Assembly: GCA_025350445.1 (NCBI GenBank)
Contig: JANXXV010000176.1
Coordinates: forward strand, 1 to 6,066
Source of the DNA: Bryobacteraceae bacterium
GTDB taxonomy: Bacteria > Acidobacteriota > Terriglobia > Bryobacterales > Bryobacteraceae
DNA: 6,066 nt
Direction: 5' to 3'
Part shown: piece after piece, positions 1-6,053 of the stretch
Layout: each line of letters starts with the position of its first letter
How positions within the stretch are numbered: position 1 is the stretch's first letter
Made by a program: the position numbers and the translations under genes
Notes under the pieces: generated by a model
Database searches by the model: none
What the model was told of the DNA's origin: nothing
What the model saw: the letters and a program-made list of their open reading frames with translations, nothing else

Positions 1-1
1 G

Positions 2-1141
2 CACCCGCGCGAGGGGCTGGTTCTCTACCTCGTGAGATACGCCGACGCCGGAGGCGAGCGGTCCATTCTCTATCGCGGATCGTTGTCCGAAATGGCTGTT
101 CCTTACGGCGACCCCGCGGTAGGGTGGTTTTTCCGTAATAGCTTCGATGCCGGCGAGTTGGGCATGGGGCACGTCGCCAGCATGCTGCGCCCGGGCTTCG
201 ATTGTCCCAACAACGCGACCCTCTTCGACGCCGTTATGGCGGATGAACGGGGCACTCCGCACGGCATGCCACACGTCGCCGCGCTGTATGAGCGCGACGG
301 GGGCATTTCGTGGAAACACGGCGGCGAAACGCGCCGGGCGCGCGAACTGGTCCTCGGCTATGTTTCCACCGTTGGAAACTACGACTACGCGTTCGACTGG
401 ATCTTCCACCAGGACGGCACGCTGGAGATGAAAATCGGCCTCACCGGAGTCATGTCCGTGAAGGCGGTGGACCCGGAAGCCGCCGGGCACACAGGCCATC
501 CTAACGAGCATGGGCACATGGTGGCCAAAGCGCTCTCCGCGGTCCATCACCAGCATTTCTTCAACTTCCGCCTCGATCTCGACATCGATGGCGCAGATGG
601 AAATCAGGCCATCGAGATGAATACCGCGCCCTCGCCGGCAGGGAAAGCGAATCCGTACGGCGGAGCTTTCGACATGACCGAAAGCGTCCTCCACACCGAA
701 TCCGAAGCGATGCGGCAAATGGACCTGGCCGCCGGCCGGCGTTGGAAAATCGTGAATCCCGCCGTGAAGAATACGCTCGGGCAGCCCGTGGGATATGCGC
801 TGCTACCCGGAGAGAACGCCGTCCCGTTCGCCGCGCCCGATTCTTCTATCCGGCGTCGTGCCGGATTCCTGAACTTTCCCTTCTGGGTTACGCCGTACCG
901 CGCTAACGAGATGTACGCGGCCGGCGACTACCCGAATCAAAACAAAGGCGGCGGCGGACTGCCGAAATGGACTGCCGCCGGCCGCCCAATCGACGGGAAG
1001 GATCTGGTGGTGTGGTATACCATGGGCATTACCCATAACCCGAGACCCGAGGATTGGCCCGTGATGCCGATGCATGAGGCTGGCTTCAAACTGGTCCCGG
1101 TGGGCTTCTTCACCCGCAATCCGGCGCTCGACCTACCGTAA
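2..1141 (+). CDS. Copper-containing primary amine oxidase, C-terminal catalytic part (5' end outside window)
   Basis: Oxidises primary amines to aldehydes with release of ammonia and hydrogen peroxide, using copper and the cofactor topaquinone (TPQ) made from its own tyrosine. The frame is open from base 2, and its first residues (HPREGLVLY) already fit the family, so the GTG at 32 is internal and the gene starts upstream. Numbering from base 2, the catalytic base is the Asp of FDAGE (residue 49). The TPQ consensus T-x-x-N-Y-D-Y is at 123-129, with Tyr127 as cofactor precursor. Copper ligands are the HxH of HHQHFF (His183, His185) and the His of THNPRPEDWP (His345). The C-terminus, GFFTRNPALDLP, matches the family's usual end, so the 3' side is intact. 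The N-terminal N2/N3-like domains and any signal peptide are not visible. One cysteine of the family's usual disulfide is missing (see findings). The stop overlaps the end of the convergent, frame-corrected CCPF gene by 9 bases. Family assignment is very secure; the substrate cannot be told. Confidence 0.96.
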   Translation, partial: HPREGLVLYLVRYADAGGERSILYRGSLSEMAVPYGDPAVGWFFRNSFDAGELGMGHVASMLRPGFDCPNNATLFDAVMADERGTPHGMPHVAALYERDGGISWKHGGETRRARELVLGYVSTVGNYDYAFDWIFHQDGTLEMKIGLTGVMSVKAVDPEAAGHTGHPNEHGHMVAKALSAVHHQHFFNFRLDLDIDGADGNQAIEMNTAPSPAGKANPYGGAFDMTESVLHTESEAMRQMDLAAGRRWKIVNPAVKNTLGQPVGYALLPGENAVPFAAPDSSIRRRAGFLNFPFWVTPYRANEMYAAGDYPNQNKGGGGLPKWTAAGRPIDGKDLVVWYTMGITHNPRPEDWPVMPMHEAGFKLVPVGFFTRNPALDLP

Positions 1142-1452
1142 TTCGGCATCGACAAAAAGCTTGGCTCCAGCCGGTCCTCTTACCCCGAGCACGAAAGCGT
1201 TCTGCCCGCCGCGATCCGGAGTTCAAAGGCGAGAAACGGACAGCAGCGGCGTTCCAGTTCCACCCACTCCGCGGCTTCGAGAAAGGAAATACCGCCGCTG
1301 TCCAGATGGAATTGGTATCCGTCCGGGAGTTCACTGATCTTGAACGCCGCAGGCCGCAACCGCTGCAGCAACTGCCGGTGACGGACCCGCTCCTCAGGGC
1401 TCAGAGACAGGAGATCACACGCAAACTCCCCGCCGGACTTTGCATTTCCCAT
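1133..1452 (-). pseudogene. Small conserved protein with ERRCCPF motif, apparently frameshifted
   Basis: The intact frame runs from ATG 1452 to a stop at 1180 (90 residues) and contains LERRCCPFLAFELRI. This cysteine-pair block is one I recognise from short uncharacterised bacterial proteins with E-x-CCPF-x-x-F-x-L. After LRIAAG the frame degenerates into RTLSCSG and stops. One extra G in the GGG at 1205-1207 would continue the protein as QNAFVLGVRGPAGAKLF and end with a stop at 1133-1135. That gives 106 residues with the hydrophobic strand and GP-x-GAK-x-F tail I would expect of the family. The break may be a real mutation or a read error in a G run. A TTG at 1470 is in frame, but ATG 1452 gives the more family-like N-terminus (MGNAKSGGEFACDLL). 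No strong ribosome site is seen. Function is unknown; the paired cysteines could bind metal or be redox-active, which is inference. Confidence 0.75.
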
Positions 1453-1473
1453 GAGGGAAGGATACAACAAAGT

Positions 1474-1809
1474 GTGAATACTTCAACAGCCCTTCTGGTC
1501 TTGTTCCTGGCCGCACTGCTTGAAGCAGGAGGAGATGCGGCGATGCGGGCGGCGCTTCACACAACGCCACGGTGGCCCAGGCTTTCACTTTTCGGTTTAG
1601 CGGGAGGTCTGCTTTGCGCCTACGGCTGGACAGTGAACGCGCCGCCGTGGGACTTCGGCCGGCTTCTGGGTCTGTATGTAGTCTTCTTCTTTGTGATCGC
1701 CCAGGCAATTTCCTGGTTGGGATTCAAACAACCGCCCACAGTCGCGATCCTGATCGGCGGCGGACTCATTGTAAGCGGCGGCCTGGTAATCGCATTTGCG
1801 AAACCTTGA
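1474..1809 (+). CDS. Small four-helix membrane protein of YnfA/SMR-like size and layout
   Basis: Predicted inner-membrane protein of 111 residues made almost entirely of four hydrophobic segments, at about 6-28, 37-55, 63-84 and 88-108. Helix 1 holds an acidic residue (Glu17 in LLEAGGDAAMR), helix 2 ends in YGWTVNAPPWDFGR, helix 3 is LGLYVVFFFVIAQ and helix 4 is glycine-rich. The size, four helices and helix-1 glutamate resemble the small multidrug resistance and YnfA (UPF0060) families of the drug/metabolite transporter superfamily, so a small transporter is the best guess, but I cannot assign a substrate. I chose GTG 1474 because it sits just before helix 1 and lies about 11 bases after a GGGAAGGA stretch (1455-1462). 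The frame stays open upstream to 1306, but that stretch is antisense to the CCPF gene and lacks membrane character. The stop lies 4 bp from the convergent tadC stop. Confidence 0.72.
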   Translation: MNTSTALLVLFLAALLEAGGDAAMRAALHTTPRWPRLSLFGLAGGLLCAYGWTVNAPPWDFGRLLGLYVVFFFVIAQAISWLGFKQPPTVAILIGGGLIVSGGLVIAFAKP

Positions 1810-1813
1810 CGGG

Positions 1814-2725
1814 TTATTTCATATCCATCATAGGCTGCAGTGCCGCCATGATGGCCATCGCTGCCGGTCCTAGAGTCACCAACAGTACCGAAGGAAAAAT
1901 CAGGAAAAAGATCGGGAACACCAGTTTCACGCCGATCTTTCTCGCTCGTTCCTGGGCAAATTGCCGCCTCCGGATTCGCAGATATCGGGCATGCGTTCGA
2001 AGGGTCGGGCCAAGACTGCTTCCAAACCGGTCACTGTCGATCAGCACATTCGCCAGCTTCTTGAATTCCAGGTCATTGCTGCGATTTCCGAAATCCCGAA
2101 ACACCTGTTCCCTGGTAGGGCTTGCACGAAGCGCCAGGCTGACGGTCAAAAATTCATCCGCAAGGTCGGGGTAGGCGGTCCGGATCTCGCGGCTCGAATC
2201 GAAAATAGACTGATCCAGCGCTTGCCCGGCTTCCACGCTCAGAACCAGCAAATCCAGCGCTACCGGCAGCCCCTCCTCCAGCCGCCTCTTCCTGGACGAA
2301 ATCTGAGAATCGAGAATCCTATTCGGCAACAGATACCCAAATCCGGCCGCGCAGATCGCCGGCAGCAATGCCGCTGAAAGGTTTTGCTGCGAGACCAGGA
2401 CGGCCACACCAACAATAATCCCAAGAATCGCCGACGCCGAGAACACTATTCCGTTGTAGGTGGCTACCGCCTCGGGTGATCGATAGCCGGCGGCGAGAAG
2501 CTTCCGCCGCATTGGATTGTCGCCGGCCGGCTTGCCTGGAACGGCTTCGCCCAGCGACCGCAGGGAATCGGCGAGAAATTGCCGCGCACTGACGGGTTCC
2601 TCCGCATCCAGGCTAAGTCCTGCCGCCGGGGTTGCAGTCGTCCGGTACAGGAAATAGTACCCGGCGACGGACACCCCGGCCATTACAGCCGTGAAAAAGC
2701 CGATTAGTAAGAACGCCTGATTCAT
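1814..2725 (-). CDS. tadC: Tad/Flp pilus inner-membrane platform protein TadC (T2SS F family)
   Basis: One of two polytopic proteins forming the inner-membrane platform on which the TadA ATPase drives Flp pilus assembly. The 303 residues are normal for TadC. An N-terminal helix (about 5-27) is followed by a cytoplasmic linker, two hydrophobic segments (about 92-111 and 116-134), then the F domain. That domain starts with the signature EEGLPVALDLLVLSVEAGQ (150-168) and includes RFGSSLGPTLRTHA (233-246). A basic stretch RIRRRQFAQERARK precedes the final hydrophobic pair (267-297), whose VKLVFPIFFLIFPSVLLV and LGPA blocks are typical of TadC. ATG 2725 is 15 bp after the tadB stop, so the two are almost surely co-transcribed. 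No strong Shine-Dalgarno is visible in the gap. This is the last gene of the operon; a convergent gene begins 4 bp beyond its stop, and there is no room for a separate terminator. Confidence 0.93.
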   Translation of the reverse strand: MNQAFLLIGFFTAVMAGVSVAGYYFLYRTTATPAAGLSLDAEEPVSARQFLADSLRSLGEAVPGKPAGDNPMRRKLLAAGYRSPEAVATYNGIVFSASAILGIIVGVAVLVSQQNLSAALLPAICAAGFGYLLPNRILDSQISSRKRRLEEGLPVALDLLVLSVEAGQALDQSIFDSSREIRTAYPDLADEFLTVSLALRASPTREQVFRDFGNRSNDLEFKKLANVLIDSDRFGSSLGPTLRTHARYLRIRRRQFAQERARKIGVKLVFPIFFLIFPSVLLVTLGPAAMAIMAALQPMMDMK

Positions 2726-2740
2726 TTCAATGAATGTCCA

Positions 2741-3709
2741 TCACAGTCGAATGTCCACAATCTTCCGGATGATAAAATGGGCGGCCACCAGGCACATCAG
2801 CGCGGCGGCGATCATATTCCTGCCCGTCGGGCTTTGGAACAACATCCCCATCTGCCCCGGGTTCACCCAGAACATCACCAGCCCAATGAAAATGGGCATC
2901 GCCGTAAGAACCAGCCCGGTTGTTTTTCCGTGTGCCGCCAGTGCCCTCACCTCGCCCTGGATGGCGACATTCTCACGCATCGATTCCGCCAGCCGTCCCA
3001 GGACTTCTCCCAACTTTCCGCCGGTGCGAATCTGTAATTTCACTGCCGCCGCAAAAATGGCGACATCGGTCAGTGGGACACGCTGTGCGAGATTGTCCAG
3101 CGCCTGGTTCCAGGACATCCCCAGCTTCCACTCATCCAGCGCAATCTTCATCTCGGTGGACACAGGCGCCTTCGCTTCCACCGAAAGCAAGTCCATTCCC
3201 GCCGCGAACGGATGTCCGGCCCGCAATGCGCGGACCAGTGAATCAATCGCATCCGGAAAGGCTATCTCGAAAGTGTTGAGCCGCTTTGATCTCTTGTGGA
3301 GGATATAAAAATAGGGAATCAGGGCAGCAACCAGGCTCAGCGCGATGACCGCAAAAGCCGGCATCCACGAGATACCCGCCAGTGTGACCAACGACAAAAT
3401 CCCCGCCAGTAGCATCATGGCAATGACGCGTCCGACGGTCCAGTTCAATTCAGCTTCCGCGGTCCGCGTTCGAATTACGTGTACAAAGTCGAATTTTTCG
3501 AGAAATCGCGACCAGGGCGATATCGAGCTGACTTCTTCGTCTTTGAGCAGCGCGGTGGAGCCCAGCAGTCCGGCCAACGCCAATTCCTGCGTCTCAACCG
3601 ATGGCTTGGCCGCCTGGCTATCCATGATCCGCGATGCGATTGCGACCGCAATCAAAGCTACCAGAAACGTAGCGGCGAAGAAGACGATGGTGACGACGAA
3701 AGCGACCAT
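2741..3709 (-). CDS. tadB: Tad/Flp pilus inner-membrane platform protein TadB (T2SS F family)
   Basis: Partner of TadC in the inner-membrane platform of the Tad pilus. It has 322 residues: an N-terminal helix (about 4-26), a linker, and a pair of helices (about 94-114 and 117-137). The type II secretion F domain follows, with FPDAIDSLVRALRAGHPFA (151-169) and the conserved DVAIFAAAVKLQIRTGGKLG (215-234) leading into LAESMREN. Two C-terminal helices (about 264-284 and 297-315) follow. These blocks are the usual TadB signatures, and TadB is told from TadC by the RTGG-x-L-x-E-x-L block. ATG 3709 is 5 bp after the cpaB stop, so its ribosome site must lie within the end of cpaB. Unusually, tadB follows cpaB directly: in most tad loci the secretin and the TadA/CpaF ATPase intervene. 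Confidence 0.94.
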   Translation of the reverse strand: MVAFVVTIVFFAATFLVALIAVAIASRIMDSQAAKPSVETQELALAGLLGSTALLKDEEVSSISPWSRFLEKFDFVHVIRTRTAEAELNWTVGRVIAMMLLAGILSLVTLAGISWMPAFAVIALSLVAALIPYFYILHKRSKRLNTFEIAFPDAIDSLVRALRAGHPFAAGMDLLSVEAKAPVSTEMKIALDEWKLGMSWNQALDNLAQRVPLTDVAIFAAAVKLQIRTGGKLGEVLGRLAESMRENVAIQGEVRALAAHGKTTGLVLTAMPIFIGLVMFWVNPGQMGMLFQSPTGRNMIAAALMCLVAAHFIIRKIVDIRL

Positions 3710-3714
3710 GGCAC

Positions 3715-4446
3715 TTATCTTAGTGGCAGAAGGCTTGAGATCTTCGGATCGGCGGCCGGAGGCACCACTCGGACAGGCGGTCCGGAGGATTGCCGGAACA
3801 AAGTGCTGGATGGAAGTACAGACTGCGGCCGCCGGCTTTCGTCGGAAGGATTTCTGAGCACAAGGCGCACCTTCGCGGCTGAATCCGCCAAGCCGAGAAG
3901 TTCGGCATCGTCCGGCGAAACCACCAGATTGACCACCGGTTTTCCGCCGTCGGGCGGAGAAACGGTTAGGACCTCAATGTTCTGTAACGCGGTGCGCAAC
4001 GTTATCTCTCCGTGGCTTGCGTCCGAGAGCACCTGTACGTCCACCTTATACCCGGGATGCAGCATTCCCACCACGCCACTCGAATCGGTTACGTGGATCG
4101 AAACCGCCCTCATGCCATTCGGAATCGCGCGGTGAGTCGCAAGACGGCTCTCAACGACAGGATCGTTGGCTCCGATGGGATCGAGAACGGTAACGCCGGT
4201 CAATTGATCGGGCGTCGAGAAAGACCCTTTGGGCGCCTCGCCCCCAGCCCATGAAATCGCCTTGACATCAGCGGCTTGAATTACCGCGCCGCGAGCCAGA
4301 AGATGATTCGCTACCACAACGGAAAAGCGCAATTGGTCGGCCGGAGCGCTCTGCGCCTTTCCCACAAACAGACCGTAAAAAACACCAGTCGAAACAAGCG
4401 CGACTACAAATGCAATTCCGAGAAGCGGTACCAATTTTTTTTTCAT
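3715..4446 (-). CDS. cpaB: Flp pilus assembly protein CpaB/RcpC, SAF domain
   Basis: Periplasmic, membrane-anchored assembly factor of Tad pili, thought to act with the outer-membrane secretin. The N-terminus is MKKK followed by one hydrophobic segment (about 5-28), either a signal anchor or an uncleaved signal peptide. A SAF-like domain covers about 40-103 (VVVANHLLARGAVIQAADV). The CpaB/RcpC region follows: IPNGMRAVSIHVTDSSGVVG (108-127), LHPGYKVDVQVL (129-140), LQNIEVLTV (154-162) and VNLVVSPDDAELLGLA (172-187), ending in VRLVLRN. The last 40 residues are proline- and serine-rich and probably disordered. At 243 residues it is somewhat short for CpaB, but no domain is clearly missing. ATG 4446 is followed by nine As (4443-4435), coding KKK. 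No clear Shine-Dalgarno precedes it. It is the first gene of the cpaB-tadB-tadC operon; the promoter must lie in the gap to its right. Confidence 0.92.
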   Translation of the reverse strand: MKKKLVPLLGIAFVVALVSTGVFYGLFVGKAQSAPADQLRFSVVVANHLLARGAVIQAADVKAISWAGGEAPKGSFSTPDQLTGVTVLDPIGANDPVVESRLATHRAIPNGMRAVSIHVTDSSGVVGMLHPGYKVDVQVLSDASHGEITLRTALQNIEVLTVSPPDGGKPVVNLVVSPDDAELLGLADSAAKVRLVLRNPSDESRRPQSVLPSSTLFRQSSGPPVRVVPPAADPKISSLLPLR

Positions 4447-4903
4447 AAGCGGCCGGTAGAGCGCAACGCTCCCGTAATAGTGTTATCGTCCTCAGAGTGC
4501 CTTTTCATTAGGGCAAATAGAACGAGGAAAAGTGCCGGCCCGCCGGACTAAAGACCTCAATCCTTCGAAACAGCCCATCTCTCGGTCCAACGCCATCAAT
4601 CACTTAGGGACATGACAGTCGCAACAGCGGGTGGCAGATATGCGGTGAACAATCGGCAGCAACGCACGCCCAATAGTTTGGAGGCAATTCCGGGATGGGA
4701 CGGCTGTTTCATCCCCCGTTGTGGCCGCGGCCGTGGGCATTCACAACTATTTTCGATGCCTAATCGGCACAAAACAATAACAATTCCACCAGCGGCCGTT
4801 CAGATGGGGAACTTGAAAACGGCTACGCTGACAAATGAAAACCCGCGTCGGCCAACCAGCGGCGCGAGTGCCCGATATTGGGATTCGGTGCGTTTCGCGG
4901 AAA

Positions 4904-4920
4904 CCCGTTGCAGCAACGGG
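4904..4920. other. Perfect short inverted repeat (7-bp stem, 3-base loop)
   Basis: CCCGTTG, loop CAG, CAACGGG. The stem is perfect, but no T-run follows on either strand, so it is not a convincing intrinsic terminator. On the minus strand it lies just downstream of an AGGAGG-ATG arrangement (around 4919-4927) whose spacing is too short for a normal start. Confidence 0.4.
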
Positions 4921-4975
4921 CATCCTCCTAAGAGGCTCTGCCGATTGATCTTTCACAATTGAATAATCGTTTGTT

Positions 4976-4993
4976 CCCGCAAATTGCACGAAC
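4976..4993 (-). repeat. 18-base intergenic repeat, copy 1
   Basis: CCCGCAAATTGCACGAAC on the plus strand. It matches the copy at 5182-5199 in 17 of 18 positions, in direct orientation, 206 bases apart. On the minus strand both copies can be read as V-R-A-I-C-G, but in different frames, which points to a repeated DNA unit rather than one continuous gene. Confidence 0.5.
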
Positions 4994-5181
4994 AAAGCGT
5001 GCACGGGCCGGTTCGCTGGCCGTCCGTAAAGCACGAAACTGCAAGGGGCCCGCCAGCGCATCGAATTCCGCGAAGAACGGGCCGTCACCCGCGCAAACGG
5101 GCTGAGGATTGAAACGGGGTTTCCCGGAGCAACGCACCATGGCGCCCCACGGACCCGCGAGCGAAAGCAAGTCTGGCACTC

Positions 5182-5199
5182 CCCGCAAATCGCACGAAC
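5182..5199 (-). repeat. 18-base intergenic repeat, copy 2
   Basis: CCCGCAAATCGCACGAAC on the plus strand; it differs from the copy at 4976-4993 by one T-to-C change. The flanking sequence shows no extended similarity by eye, apart from a C-T-rich base or two on the left. Confidence 0.5.
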
Positions 5200-5280
5200 T
5201 AACCCATCATAACTGGCCGGTATGGCTTGGTTTCGCAAAATGCTCAATGCCCTGTAGCCGCATTCGATTTCAGCCGATCT

Positions 5281-5289
5281 TGCAATAAT
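5281..5289 (+). promoter_or_regulatory. Possible extended -10 element for the RDD gene
   Basis: TGC followed by AATAAT resembles an extended -10 (TGn plus TATAAT-like). It would start transcription only a few bases before ATG 5304, giving a very short leader. No good -35 hexamer is visible at the proper distance, so this is tentative. Confidence 0.25.
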
Positions 5290-5303
5290 ATTCAAGAGTG
5301 CCC

Positions 5304-6053
5304 ATGTCTACCCTCTGGTACTACGCCTCCGAAGACCGGCAAATGGGTCCCGTTCCCGAAACCGAGCTCGACAACCTCGTCTCCAGCGGTGTCGTCTTGC
5401 CGTACACCCTCGTCTGGCACGAAGGAATGGCAGAGTGGCAAACCTACTCCAGCACGCGTGCCGGCGCCGGTTCCATTCCCGGCGTCGCAGGCATGTGCAG
5501 CCAGTGCGGGGAAGTAGAACTTCACTCGGAAATGATCCGCTTCAGCGAGAATTGGGTCTGTGCCAAGTGCAAGGAGAATTACACACAACGCCTCCGTGAA
5601 GGAACTCTCGGCGGACGCATGGACTTCGCCAGTTTTTGGACCCGCATAGGCGCCGCTCTAATCGACGGCTTCATCCTGCTGATCGTCCAACTTCTCATTC
5701 AAGTAGCCTACGCCGGAACAGGCGCTCTGGGAACCTTCAACGGCTACATCCTTGCCAGCCAGATGATTGGGCTCAAGCTCTTGCAATTGGCCTCGCAGGC
5801 CGCCTATTATTCCTATTTCGTCTACCAATTCGGGGCAACTCCCGGCAAACTGGCCCTGGGCTGCCGAATCGTCACCGCCGATGGCGCGAATCTCACGTTG
5901 AAGCGCTCGATCGCGCGTTATTTCGCCTCGCTAATTAGTGTTTCGACATTCGGTATCGGCTATCTAATGGCAGCCTTCGACGACCAAAAACGCACCCTGC
6001 ACGACCGCATCTGCGATACTCGTGTAATCGTGAAGTCTGGTCGTTCCGCGTGA
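5304..6053 (+). CDS. GYF_2 / zinc-ribbon / RDD-domain membrane protein
   Basis: Predicted inner-membrane protein of 249 residues in three parts. A GYF_2 domain (about 4-50) has the pattern WYYASEDRQMGPVPETEL and ends in LVWHEGMAEWQTY; such domains are expected to bind peptides or partner proteins. A zinc ribbon follows, with Cys65/Cys68 (CSQC) and Cys86/Cys89 (CAKC), leading into QRLREG. An RDD domain fills the rest, with helices at about 114-137, 147-173 and 205-225. Its marks are RIGAALID (Arg114, Asp121), ATPGKLALGCRIV (178-190) and DDQKRTLHDRICDTRVI (226-242). RDD proteins are mostly uncharacterised; some have been proposed to transport sodium or other small solutes. ATG 5304 is preferred over the in-frame GTG 5298 because GYF_2 begins immediately after it. 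The ribosome site is weak (AAGAG at 5294-5298). It is not obviously co-transcribed with any gene in the window. Confidence 0.9.
   Translation: MSTLWYYASEDRQMGPVPETELDNLVSSGVVLPYTLVWHEGMAEWQTYSSTRAGAGSIPGVAGMCSQCGEVELHSEMIRFSENWVCAKCKENYTQRLREGTLGGRMDFASFWTRIGAALIDGFILLIVQLLIQVAYAGTGALGTFNGYILASQMIGLKLLQLASQAAYYSYFVYQFGATPGKLALGCRIVTADGANLTLKRSIARYFASLISVSTFGIGYLMAAFDDQKRTLHDRICDTRVIVKSGRSA

Larger units (their letters stand above)
4447..5303. other. Long intergenic region between divergent cpaB and RDD gene; no convincing gene
   Basis: This 857-bp gap must hold the promoters for both the cpaB operon (leftward) and the RDD gene (rightward). Open frames exist on both strands (minus 4747-5295, plus 4612-4962). 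Their translations are rich in Arg, Cys and Trp with no recognisable domain, signal or membrane pattern, so I treat them as chance frames. I looked for a short Flp pilin (hydrophobic helix after a GE/EY-type prepilin site), which often lies here in tad loci, and saw none. Visible structure is limited to an 18-base repeat pair (4976-4993 and 5182-5199), a perfect short hairpin (4904-4920), a 10-base palindrome GGCCGCGGCC (4723-4732) and a 6-bp inverted pair GGGATG/CATCCC (4692-4697, 4710-4715). None has a T-tract of the kind that marks a terminator. The region could be a decayed gene or repeat element. Confidence 0.6.

Noticed and set aside
1572..2174. Plus-strand open frame of 200 residues
   Set aside because: It runs first in another frame of the four-helix membrane gene and then antisense to tadC, both of which have clear family signatures.
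3479..4135. Plus-strand open frame of 218 residues
   Set aside because: Entirely antisense to tadB and cpaB, with a shadow-frame composition.
4447..4560. Promoter for the cpaB operon
   Set aside because: Minus-strand TTGCCC and GATAAC hexamers can be found, but their spacing is too long (23 bases), and no GG-N10-GC sigma-54 pattern fits. A promoter must exist, but I cannot place it.
4692..4732. Possible terminator from GGGATG/CATCCC and GGCCGCGGCC
   Set aside because: The stem is only 6 bp with a 12-base loop, the palindrome is an unrelated GC stretch, and neither is followed by a T-run.
4919..4927. Minus-strand AGGAGG followed directly by ATG as a gene start
   Set aside because: There is no spacing between the ribosome-site sequence and the ATG, and the following frame has no protein-like features.
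4612..4962. Plus-strand open frame of 116 residues in the same gap
   Set aside because: No recognisable motif and low-complexity-free but unprotein-like composition. It overlaps the minus-strand chance frame, and neither stands out.
4747..5295. Minus-strand open frame of 182 residues in the intergenic gap
   Set aside because: The translation is rich in Arg, Cys and Trp with no domain, signal or membrane pattern, and its start has no ribosome site. A GC-rich noncoding stretch easily gives a frame this long.
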